A DNA stretch of 39,506 nt, from the NCBI GenBank assembly GCA_002346225.1, contig DDYY01000092.1:29330-68835 (forward strand). The letters are read 5' to 3'. The DNA is from Bacteroidetes bacterium UBA3022. Its GTDB lineage: Bacteria > Bacteroidota > Bacteroidia > Chitinophagales > BACL12. Below the pieces are notes generated by a model. The model was not told where the DNA came from. It saw only the letters and a list, made by a program, of their open reading frames with translations, and ran no database searches. Made by a program: the position numbers and the translations under genes. Positions 32,599 to 39,506 of the stretch are shown in pieces. Numbering within the stretch: the first letter of the stretch is position 1; the number at the start of each line of letters is the position of its first letter.

Positions 32599-34650
32599 AT
32601 GAAAACCTTCCCGGTACTTCTTTTCTTATTGGGGATTGGATTGGTGAACGCTCAATCAGACACGGCAACCTGCATTACTTTAAAGCCGGGCTCGGATGAT
32701 GGTTTCGATGCAGAAGTGTGGAGCCTGGAGGCAACAACCAATTTTGGAAATCACGATGAACTGCGGGCCAACGCATGGACTTGGAGCGGTGAATTCGGTA
32801 TACAACGATCTTTCTTTCGGTTTAATCTTGATATCATTCCGGATACCATGGAACTGGTAGCAGCAGAGTTAAGTCTCTTTGGCCTGGATGACCCTGACAC
32901 CCAATTGCATTCCGGTGACAACGACTCCTATATCAAACGAGTAACGGAAGATTGGAATGAATGGGACATCAACTGGGACAATCAGCCATCTACTACAAGT
33001 GTAAACCAGCTGCTGCACGATGCTGCTGCATGGGGTTATGAAGACTTCACGGGCATGGACGTAACGGCGCTGGTGCAGGATATGATTGACTTCGGTAATT
33101 ATGGCTTTATGTTGCAATTACAGAATGAATCTACCTATCGAAGATTGGGATTTGCATCAAGTGATCATGTCAATCCCGAAAGCTATCCCGAATTGCAACT
33201 ATGCTGGGAACCCAGAGGACAGCAGGATACCACCATTATTATAACTCCGGAAGATTCCTGCCTCTTGCTCAAGCCGGGACCCGCAGAAGGTTATGATGCA
33301 GAAGTATGGAGCCTGGAGCCAACTGTCAATTTTGGCGATCATGATGAATTGCGCTCCAATGCCTGGACATGGAGTGGGAACTTTGGTATACAACGCTCTT
33401 ATTTCAGGTTCAATCTGGATACCATCCCGGAGGATAAGTATGTAGCTTCTGCACAGTTGAGCCTGTTTGGTCTGGATGATCCGGATACGCAGCTCCATTC
33501 CGGCGATAATGAATCCTATATCAGAAGAGTTACTGAAGACTGGGGTGAGATGATTATTAACTGGGATAATCAACCGGAATCAACCATTGAACATCAGGTT
33601 ACACATGATGCGGCTACCTGGGGGTATGAAGATTTTCTGGACATGGATGTAACAGAGATGGTTCGCGACATGGTGGAATATGGAAATTATGGTTTCATGA
33701 TGCGTCTGCAGAATGAAACTACCTACCGTAGACTGGGATTTGCATCAAGCGATCATATCAATCCATCCAGTTATCCTGAATTATTGCTTTGCCTAACAGA
33801 TTTACCTCCTCAGGATACTACCATAGTACAAACACCAGGCGACACTTGTATTACCCTTAAACCCGGGGCGGAGTATGGAATAGATGCAGAAGTATGGAGC
33901 CTGGATCCGAATACAAATTTTGGTACCCATGATGAGAACAGGGCCAATGCGTGGACCTGGGATGGCCAGTCGGGTATTCAGCGATCATTCATCCGGTTTA
34001 ACCTGGATACGCTGCCGGTGGATGCCGTGCTGGAATTCGCCGGATTGAGCCTGTTTGCGCTGGATGACCCCGATACACAATTGCATTCAGGCGATAACCC
34101 ATCTTACATAAGAAGGGTGATAGAAGATTGGGATGAAGCGAGCATCACCTGGGACAATCAACCCGCTGTGACTGCTACCCACCAGGTGGAACACGGCGCG
34201 GCAGTATCCGGTTATGAGGATTTTCTGGACATAGATGTAACCCAGCTCGTTCAGGATATGCTGGACACGGAAAACTATGGTTTCATGCTGCGCCTGCAGT
34301 CGGAAACCACCTACCGGCGACTTGGATTTGCATCGAGTGATCATATCAATCCGGAAACCTATCCCGAATTGCAACTATGTTACACGATTCCGGTTGCCAT
34401 CATTGAGGAACCCCTGCCGATTGATGATATTCATTTGTACCCGAATCCTGCAAATGAATACATAGTGCTGGAAACACCCTTTGCAGATGCTATTATTTCC
34501 ATTTATAGCATGCAGGGTCAGGAGTTGATGGAGGTAGTATCGCACAACGCAGTCCGGATCTTCGACATCTCCACCTTTCCCAATGGTACCTACATCGTGA
34601 AGGTGCAAATGGATGATAAAATATTTTATAGAAAATTTAACGTAATATAA
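32599..34650 (+). CDS. Surface protein of three DNRLRE-like repeats with T9SS sorting domain
   Basis: Exported protein of 683 aa: a signal peptide (LVNAQ), three homologous 178-residue units joined by 18-residue linkers, and a T9SS type-A C-terminal domain (LYPNPANEYIVLE to GTYIVKVQMDDKIFYRKF). Each unit begins and ends with a Cys, likely a disulfide, and carries CITLKPG, DAEVWSLE, NAWTWSG, QRSFFRFNLD, LSLFGLDDPDTQLHSG, RVTEDWxE..NWDNQP, YGFMLxLQ and TYRRLGFASSDH. This is the DNRLRE (CBM96-like, disaggregatase-related) beta-sandwich. Binding of polysaccharide is inferred. The ATG at 32599 is chosen over one 12 codons upstream because it begins the signal sequence. Confidence 0.88.
   Translation: MKTFPVLLFLLGIGLVNAQSDTATCITLKPGSDDGFDAEVWSLEATTNFGNHDELRANAWTWSGEFGIQRSFFRFNLDIIPDTMELVAAELSLFGLDDPDTQLHSGDNDSYIKRVTEDWNEWDINWDNQPSTTSVNQLLHDAAAWGYEDFTGMDVTALVQDMIDFGNYGFMLQLQNESTYRRLGFASSDHVNPESYPELQLCWEPRGQQDTTIIITPEDSCLLLKPGPAEGYDAEVWSLEPTVNFGDHDELRSNAWTWSGNFGIQRSYFRFNLDTIPEDKYVASAQLSLFGLDDPDTQLHSGDNESYIRRVTEDWGEMIINWDNQPESTIEHQVTHDAATWGYEDFLDMDVTEMVRDMVEYGNYGFMMRLQNETTYRRLGFASSDHINPSSYPELLLCLTDLPPQDTTIVQTPGDTCITLKPGAEYGIDAEVWSLDPNTNFGTHDENRANAWTWDGQSGIQRSFIRFNLDTLPVDAVLEFAGLSLFALDDPDTQLHSGDNPSYIRRVIEDWDEASITWDNQPAVTATHQVEHGAAVSGYEDFLDIDVTQLVQDMLDTENYGFMLRLQSETTYRRLGFASSDHINPETYPELQLCYTIPVAIIEEPLPIDDIHLYPNPANEYIVLETPFADAIISIYSMQGQELMEVVSHNAVRIFDISTFPNGTYIVKVQMDDKIFYRKFNVI
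32671..34380 (+). repeat. Three tandem 534-base coding repeats with 588-base period
   Basis: Units at 32671-33204, 33259-33792 and 33847-34380 each start and end on a Cys codon, are exactly 534 bases, and are separated by exactly 54 bases. Protein similarity is high while many codons differ silently, so copies are kept alike at protein level. Not a CRISPR or satellite. Confidence 0.85.
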
Positions 34651-35553
34651 TTGGAACAACATTGTCAGGCATGCGGAGAGCTTGAATTCTCTCCACTACC
34701 ATATTATTACTTATGGAAAAATAAGGAGTTCAACCTGGTGAAGTGCAGGAATTGCGGACTCATCTGTCAAATGCCTAAACCGACACCGGAAGATTTGAAT
34801 GAATTGTATTCAGATGATTACTTTGATCATGGTCACCATGGTCTGGAAGAAAGACAGATTACCTATGAGCAGTTAAAGGACGCCATGCCGGTAGGTCAAT
34901 TGCAGGATAGAATCAGGAATACGGTACTCAGGGCCCATCCGAATGCCCGGTCACTTTTTGAGATTGGTGCTGCTCTGGGTCATCTGTTACATGCGGCACA
35001 ACAAATGGGCATGACCGTTTCGGGTCTGGAAATTTCGGATGCTGCCAATAAGCGGGCTAAAGAAAAGTTTGGTTTTGATTTATATAAAGGTGATTTTGAA
35101 ACCATGGATTTATCTGCTGAATACAACCAATGGGATGCCATTTATGGGGGTGACGTGTTCGAGCATTTTCTCCATCCGGGCATTGTTGTCGATAAGATTT
35201 ACGACATGCTGAAACCGGGTGGTGTCGCTGTGCTGGTGGTCCCTTCTACCTTTAATTTGTTTTCTACTTCAGTAGCAACAAGGCTTCTGCAGCTGTCGGG
35301 CAAACGGCGAAAACTGGCTGATAATCCTTACCATATTCACGAGTTTACCACCGCCACTGCACGGCGTATCATGGAAAGAAAATTCCAAAAGATTACCATT
35401 TACAATGATATCAAGTCCCCATCGGAAATGAATCTGAAGGATGGAAGTCTGGCCTACAGAATCAAGTTCCTGTTTCACCTTATCAATTATCCGTTCACTA
35501 AAATTACGGGAAGAAACGGCGATCGGGTTACAATAATTGCAATAAAAGATTAG
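34651..35553 (+). CDS. Zinc-ribbon class I SAM-dependent methyltransferase
   Basis: Protein of 300 aa. An N-terminal zinc ribbon (Cys5, Cys8, Cys32, Cys35; HCQACGE, KCRNCGLIC) is followed by a Methyltransf_23-type Rossmann domain: SLFEIGAALGHLLHAAQQMG for SAM, YGGDVFEHFLHPG and LKPGGVAVLVVPS. Such proteins often modify sugars or lipids in surface polysaccharide clusters. The start is a TTG immediately after the TAA of the preceding gene, in the same frame; it is the only start that keeps the zinc ribbon. The target is unknown. Confidence 0.88.
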   Translation: MEQHCQACGELEFSPLPYYYLWKNKEFNLVKCRNCGLICQMPKPTPEDLNELYSDDYFDHGHHGLEERQITYEQLKDAMPVGQLQDRIRNTVLRAHPNARSLFEIGAALGHLLHAAQQMGMTVSGLEISDAANKRAKEKFGFDLYKGDFETMDLSAEYNQWDAIYGGDVFEHFLHPGIVVDKIYDMLKPGGVAVLVVPSTFNLFSTSVATRLLQLSGKRRKLADNPYHIHEFTTATARRIMERKFQKITIYNDIKSPSEMNLKDGSLAYRIKFLFHLINYPFTKITGRNGDRVTIIAIKD

Positions 35554-35565
35554 TCGATTTGGTTT

Positions 35566-35593
35566 TTTGGCAGTGATCGTAGCACTACCTTTG
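35566..35593 (+). promoter_or_regulatory. Promoter of fused E1 gene (TTTG / TACCTTTG)
   Basis: Perfect -7 box TACCTTTG (35586-35593), 16 bases before the ATG. TTTG at 35566-35569 (16-base spacing) or 35558-35561 (24-base spacing) could be the -33 box. Confidence 0.55.
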
Positions 35594-35609
35594 TCCTAAA
35601 TTTTCTTCT

Positions 35610-37610
35610 ATGTCTACCACTGCTCCCGTTGCCTTTCATTACCAGCGGCATTTGCTCAGCAATGAACAATTGCTAGACCTATACCGGGAATTACTGTTTC
35701 CGCGCATGATAGAGGAAAAGATGCTCAACCTGCTGCGCCAGGGACGCATCAGCAAATGGTTCAGTGGCATAGGTCAGGAAGCCATTGCGGTTGCTGCTGG
35801 GTGGCTGCTGGACAAGGATGAATATATTTTGCCCATGCACCGCAACCTGGGTGTGTTTACCTCCAGAGGTGTACCGCTGCCTAAATTATTCAAGCAATGG
35901 CAGGGAGCTGCTGATGGATTTTCCAAAGCCAGGGAAAGAAGTTTTCATTTCGGCACCAACGATTACCACATTGTGGGTATGATTTCTCACCTCGGTCCCC
36001 AGCTGGCTCTTGCCGATGGTATCGCACTGGCATGCAAGCTGCAAAAGGAGCAGAAAGTGACGGTGGTGTTTTCCGGTGAAGGTGGCACCAGCGAAGGCGA
36101 CTTCCATGAAGCGCTAAACGTAGCAGCCGTGTGGGATCTTCCGGTCATTTTTATTGTAGAGAACAACGGTTACGGCCTATCGACTCCTACCAGCGAGCAA
36201 TTCCGCTGTGAGCATATCGCAGATAAGGGAAAAGGCTATGGTATGCGTGCTGAAATAGCCGATGGTAACAATATCCTGGAAATGGCGCACCAGTTAATGG
36301 ACCTGCGCAAATGGTGTATTGCGGAGCAAAAGCCTGTGTTGCTGGAATGTAAAACCTTCCGCATGCGTGGCCATGAAGAGGCCAGCGGTACCAAGTATGT
36401 GCCCAAAGAACTTATGGACATGTGGGCGCAAAAGGATCCGGTGCGGAATTATGAGCAATGGTTACTGGAATCGGGGATACTTACTGAGGAGCAGATTACA
36501 ACCATCAGGAGTGAGTTTTCTGCCCGTATCAATACTGCCGTGCAGGAAGGTTTCGCTGCCGCACCGGTGGTAGCGGATTCAGAAAAAGAACTGGCAGATG
36601 TGTACCATCCTTTCAAACAGATAGAACAACCACCGCGTGTAGAGGCCAGTACTGAAAAGCGCATGGTAGATGCCATATCGGACGGATTGTGGCTGGCTAT
36701 GAAACACCATGAAAACCTGGTGTTGATGGGTCAGGACATCGCTGCTTATGGGGGAGTGTTTAAAATAACTGAGCGATTTGCCGACGAATTCGGCTTGCAC
36801 CGTGTGCGCAATACGCCCATCTGTGAGTCGGCCATTTTAGGTGCCGCGGTTGGTTTGAGTATCAAAGGCATGAAAAGCATGGTGGAGATGCAGTTTGCCG
36901 ATTTTGTTACCTCCGGCTTTAACCAGGTGGTCAACAACATGGCCAAAATGCATTACCGCTGGGGGCAGCATGTAGATTGTGTCATCCGCATGCCCACCGG
37001 TGCAGGTGTTGGTGCCGGTCCGTTTCACAGCCAAAGCAATGAAGCCTGGTTTTTCCATACACCGGGTTTGAAAATCGTATACCCCTCCACAGCCCACGAC
37101 GCTAAGGGGTTGCTGTTAAGTGCCTTTGAAGATCCCAATCCGGTGATGTTTTTCGAACACAAGGCCATGTACCGCAGTGTGAGCGGAATGGTTCCGGATG
37201 ATTACTATACCTTACCTATTGGAAAGGCCCATACAGTGCAGGAGGGCGAAGAGCTCACCGTCATTACCTATGGCATGGGCGTGCCCTGGTCGGTAAGTGC
37301 AGCCCGCGATCTGGCAGTGGATGCAGAGATCCTGGACTTGCGCACCTTGCTGCCGCTGGATTATGCGGCCATAGAAGCTGCAGTGCGTAAGACAGGTAAA
37401 GTGATGATTGTGCATGAGGATACCCTGATTGGAGGCATAGGAGCCGAGATTGCCGCCTGGATCAGCGAGCATTTGTTTTCCTATCTCGATGCGCCGGTGA
37501 TGCGATGCGCCAGTCTCGATACCCCTGTGCCCTTTGCCATCCCACTCGAAAAGAACTTCCTTGCTTCGAGCCGCCTGTTAACCACTATGGAGGCCTTAGC
37601 GGCTTACTGA
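35610..37610 (+). CDS. Fused E1 alpha/beta 2-oxoacid dehydrogenase (branched-chain type)
   Basis: Protein of 666 aa combining both E1 subunits. The alpha part (1 to about 330) has RMIEEKMLNLLRQGRISKWFSGIGQEA and the thiamine diphosphate motif GEGGTSEGDFHEALNVAAVWDLPVIFIVENN; the beta part (about 345-666) has LMGQDIAAYGGVF, RVRNTPICESAILGAAVGLSIKGMKSMVEMQFADF and VIRMPTGAGVGAGPFHSQSNEAWF. E1 decarboxylates 2-oxoacids and passes the acyl group to E2 lipoamide. The similarity is to branched-chain 2-oxoisovalerate dehydrogenases; such fusions are common in Bacteroidota. E2 and E3 are not in the window, so the complex is assembled from distant genes. Confidence 0.93.
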   Translation: MSTTAPVAFHYQRHLLSNEQLLDLYRELLFPRMIEEKMLNLLRQGRISKWFSGIGQEAIAVAAGWLLDKDEYILPMHRNLGVFTSRGVPLPKLFKQWQGAADGFSKARERSFHFGTNDYHIVGMISHLGPQLALADGIALACKLQKEQKVTVVFSGEGGTSEGDFHEALNVAAVWDLPVIFIVENNGYGLSTPTSEQFRCEHIADKGKGYGMRAEIADGNNILEMAHQLMDLRKWCIAEQKPVLLECKTFRMRGHEEASGTKYVPKELMDMWAQKDPVRNYEQWLLESGILTEEQITTIRSEFSARINTAVQEGFAAAPVVADSEKELADVYHPFKQIEQPPRVEASTEKRMVDAISDGLWLAMKHHENLVLMGQDIAAYGGVFKITERFADEFGLHRVRNTPICESAILGAAVGLSIKGMKSMVEMQFADFVTSGFNQVVNNMAKMHYRWGQHVDCVIRMPTGAGVGAGPFHSQSNEAWFFHTPGLKIVYPSTAHDAKGLLLSAFEDPNPVMFFEHKAMYRSVSGMVPDDYYTLPIGKAHTVQEGEELTVITYGMGVPWSVSAARDLAVDAEILDLRTLLPLDYAAIEAAVRKTGKVMIVHEDTLIGGIGAEIAAWISEHLFSYLDAPVMRCASLDTPVPFAIPLEKNFLASSRLLTTMEALAAY

Positions 37611-37704
37611 CAGTAGTATTATCCTTTAGGGAAGGGGTGATAATTGTTACCTTTCAGCACGACATTTATTATGCGCTTCCCGTCCATTTTTGCAGAACAT
37701 TGTA

Positions 37705-37717
37705 AGTATTAAATACT
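37705..37717. repeat. 13-base palindrome before small ORF
   Basis: AGTATT-A-AATACT, a perfect palindrome ending six bases before the ATG at 37724. It could be an operator or a hairpin near the ribosome entry site. A CATTTTTG -7-like element (37685-37692) lies just upstream, so the palindrome would cover the transcription start. Confidence 0.3.
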
Positions 37718-37723
37718 ACAACT

Positions 37724-38125
37724 ATGGACAATTATATGGAAGTGGCCGCAGTCTGGCACAAAGACATCAACGATTGGCGGGAAACAGTGAAGTGGGTCAG
37801 AGATGAGGTAGGCATACTCGAGGGCCAATTGGAAGCTATCGCAGCAGTTCCGCAGGAGAAGGAAATTATGCCACATGTACAACGATTTGAGAGCCAGTTC
37901 ATCCGCCAAAGAGAAGTGGCAGATGAATGGGAGCACGAATTAAAACTGGCCGACCATCAGGTGCGTCAATGGATAGAATGGACATCTGCGGGGCAACAGG
38001 CAGCGGCGCCCGACCATGCTGCACTGGGTGAAAAAGCCCTGATTTTCCATCAACTTTTTGAAGAGCTGAGAGCTGCCTTCCGAAGCTTTGAACTTACTGT
38101 GAAGCAACACACTTCACTGCACTAG
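37724..38125 (+). CDS. Hypothetical helical protein (133 aa)
   Basis: Acidic, Glu/Gln/Trp-rich protein without signal peptide, membrane segment or Cys. The sequence has heptad-like stretches (VRDEVGILEGQLEAIAAV, VKQHTSLH end) suggesting a coiled-coil helical bundle. A second Met four codons in could be the start. It has a candidate promoter of its own and overlaps the convergent CHAT gene by 12 bases. I do not recognise a family. Confidence 0.65.
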   Translation: MDNYMEVAAVWHKDINDWRETVKWVRDEVGILEGQLEAIAAVPQEKEIMPHVQRFESQFIRQREVADEWEHELKLADHQVRQWIEWTSAGQQAAAPDHAALGEKALIFHQLFEELRAAFRSFELTVKQHTSLH

Positions 38126-39506
38126 TACAAAAGCAGCCCAATTATAAGGTCCTGTTTTTTTCGCCAGTGTCTGCTGTGCCATGCGCAAGCTGTGGAGGGG
38201 TGTATTCCCTTCAAAAAGTGCACTGTAAAATAGCTGCATCAATTCTGCAGTATACTGATCCGGAACCTTCCATAAACTCATAATCAGTTGTCCTGCCCCG
38301 GCCATCGCGAATGCGCGCTGCAAGCCGTAAACACCTTCATCACCCTGAATATCACCTAAGCCGGTTTCGCATGCCGATAAGACCACCAGTTTCGTATTCA
38401 GCAGATTCATATTGGAAATTTCTGAAGCTGTAAGTATGCCATCATTGTCTCCTGTGGTGCCGTTCTGCCAGCTGTCATTCCCACCGGTGAGCAGCAAGCC
38501 ACTTCGCTGTAGCGGGTTGGAGGATACCTTGAATGCATACCCCGGAGCGCCGGGGGAAAGACTATCGCTCGGTGTATTGGGCAGGAAAAAACCGTGGGTA
38601 CCCAGATGCAGTATCTCGGGTTGTTGCGTCAGGGCGTCGCGGAAGTCTTCTTCTGTGGCATCATCTCCGTCCAGAGCCCTGAAGGCGATTCCTTTTTTGC
38701 TGCTCAATTGGCGGATAAAATTCAATTCTGTCACGGTGCCTCCCAGGGGCAGCCAGCTGTCGCCCCGGTTTTCTGCCAGCTGTTCTTCGTCCGGTTGGGT
38801 TCCCGGACTGTAATGTATGCCCCCTGCCACGGTAATGCTGCTGAACGTTTGTGGTGCCGGCATGGGTTCCGGGAGAAAGCGGCGTTGAATGAGCACGTGG
38901 TGGTTCAGCAAGGGGTCCTCCCACCTGTACTGCAGTGCCTGAAAGGCTATCTTATTGAGTTGCCCTACAGGACTGTATAATATGGTGTCAATGCCGGATA
39001 ATATTGCTTCGAGCGGTTCCCAGATCAGTGTATACAGGCGATCTCCGGAAAAGTACAGCGAGTCTTCCGGCAGGTCGGGGTCGGGACGGGTATACAGGCG
39101 TTGCACATAATCGCTGGTGGTTTCTCCTTCGCGCTTTTCCAGAATGGCCCCCAGTTCTTCATCGGTGCAAAGATTAACCTTCATCGGTGCCTCCGATTCG
39201 GATAGTGTTACCAGGGCAAAGTAGCCATCGGTGTAAGGCTCGAAATACCCGTTGTGTTCGTAGCGAATAAATTGCACTGCTGCCTGATTGGGTTGTAAAC
39301 CCGCACGGAGTTGCTCCCAAAATCCGGACTGTGCCTGCGGTTCCAGGTTTTTCAGCTGGAAGTTGAATTCCTTCTCAATTTTTTCCGCCTCTGCCAGCAG
39401 TGCCGCAGAAGCTGCTTCATCTTCAAGTTGCAGGGCTGCAGCTCTTTCTTTCAGTGCAATCCATCGGTCGAATTGTGCTGGGTCACCGATACCCTGCTGC
39501 AGGACG
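38114..39506 (-). CDS. CHAT-domain (caspase-like) protein, C-terminal part (5' partial)
   Basis: The minus-strand frame stays open to the window edge, giving 463 visible residues. A GTG at 39277 is internal, as coding continues upstream with a charged helical stretch (KERAAALQLEDEAAS) of the type that links TPR repeats to CHAT. The CHAT domain occupies the last ~330 residues with the catalytic pair: His in HLGTHGFF (codon 38594-38596) and Cys in SACETGLG (38369-38371), plus GVYGLQRAFAMAGA and SLWKVPD. CHAT proteins are caspase/separase-clan proteases, often TPR-fused, some acting in defence or regulated cell death. TPR repeats would lie outside the window; the target is unknown. Confidence 0.92.
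   Translation of the reverse strand, partial: VLQQGIGDPAQFDRWIALKERAAALQLEDEAASAALLAEAEKIEKEFNFQLKNLEPQAQSGFWEQLRAGLQPNQAAVQFIRYEHNGYFEPYTDGYFALVTLSESEAPMKVNLCTDEELGAILEKREGETTSDYVQRLYTRPDPDLPEDSLYFSGDRLYTLIWEPLEAILSGIDTILYSPVGQLNKIAFQALQYRWEDPLLNHHVLIQRRFLPEPMPAPQTFSSITVAGGIHYSPGTQPDEEQLAENRGDSWLPLGGTVTELNFIRQLSSKKGIAFRALDGDDATEEDFRDALTQQPEILHLGTHGFFLPNTPSDSLSPGAPGYAFKVSSNPLQRSGLLLTGGNDSWQNGTTGDNDGILTASEISNMNLLNTKLVVLSACETGLGDIQGDEGVYGLQRAFAMAGAGQLIMSLWKVPDQYTAELMQLFYSALFEGNTPLHSLRMAQQTLAKKTGPYNWAAFVLVQ

Noticed and set aside
39277..39279. GTG as the start of the CHAT protein
   Set aside because: The frame remains open and protein-like to the window edge, so this is an internal Val codon.
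1..39506. tRNA, rRNA, riboswitch, phage or transposon signals
   Set aside because: All gaps are under about 215 bases and none shows a cloverleaf, known riboswitch core, transposase or terminal repeats.

Overview
The window is a compact chromosomal segment of a Bacteroidota bacterium, possibly Saprospiria/Chitinophagia-like although that finer placement is a guess. The evidence is: repeated promoter elements of the Bacteroidota type (TAnnTTTG at -7), a short RpoD of the Bacteroidota form (289 aa), three proteins with type IX secretion C-terminal sorting domains, a fused E1 alpha/beta 2-oxoacid dehydrogenase, and a TonB-dependent receptor with a carboxypeptidase-like N-terminal domain. I see no phage genes, insertion sequences, CRISPR arrays, tRNAs or rRNAs. 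No stretch over 300 bases lacks a gene; the longest gaps (about 205-215 bases, before rpoD, before the PhoD-like gene and before lutB) hold promoters and small palindromes.

Layout. 1-5717: a truncated histone-H1-like/DksA fusion, lspA and a DUF3137 membrane protein in one tight operon, then two secreted proteins: a TraB/GumN-like protein that has lost both motif histidines, and a protein built of three copies of a small domain. 5724-12965: a divergent locus that looks like a metal (probably copper) acquisition or handling system. Leftward are an MbnP-like lipoprotein, two MauG/MbnH-like diheme lipoproteins, a small unknown protein and a cyclophilin lipoprotein. Rightward are a small HYC_CC_PP-type Cys-rich protein, a TonB-dependent receptor with a CC motif, and an exported HMA-domain protein. 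The 119-base divergent promoter carries a perfect 11-bp inverted repeat. 12959-15376: an FG-GAP/fibronectin T9SS cargo protein.

15377-25684: rpoD with a textbook promoter and terminator, a membrane DnaJ-like protein, a PhoD-like phosphoesterase lipoprotein, 3-methyladenine glycosylase, an RsmI-like methyltransferase, a DUF3109 Cys-rich protein, acylphosphatase, nadB, a T9SS-exported alpha/beta hydrolase, a family 2 glycosyltransferase and an O-antigen-ligase-like protein. 25773-28277: two ECF sigma modules, one with an RsrA-like anti-sigma factor and one translationally overlapped with a membrane protein whose outer end is a TonB domain. 28338-30965: tandem NhaD-type sodium/proton antiporters, suggesting a saline habitat.

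31180-39506: an orphan LutB-like lactate-utilisation iron-sulfur protein, a T9SS cargo of three exactly equal-length DNRLRE-like repeats (588-base period), a zinc-ribbon methyltransferase starting directly after its stop codon, the fused E1 alpha/beta dehydrogenase, a small unknown protein and the C-terminal part of a CHAT-domain (caspase-like) protein that leaves the window.

Two genome-wide habits stand out. Many promoters end only 4-10 bases before the start codon, implying leaderless or nearly leaderless mRNAs. Most convergent gene pairs overlap at their 3' ends, and only rpoD has a clear terminator.
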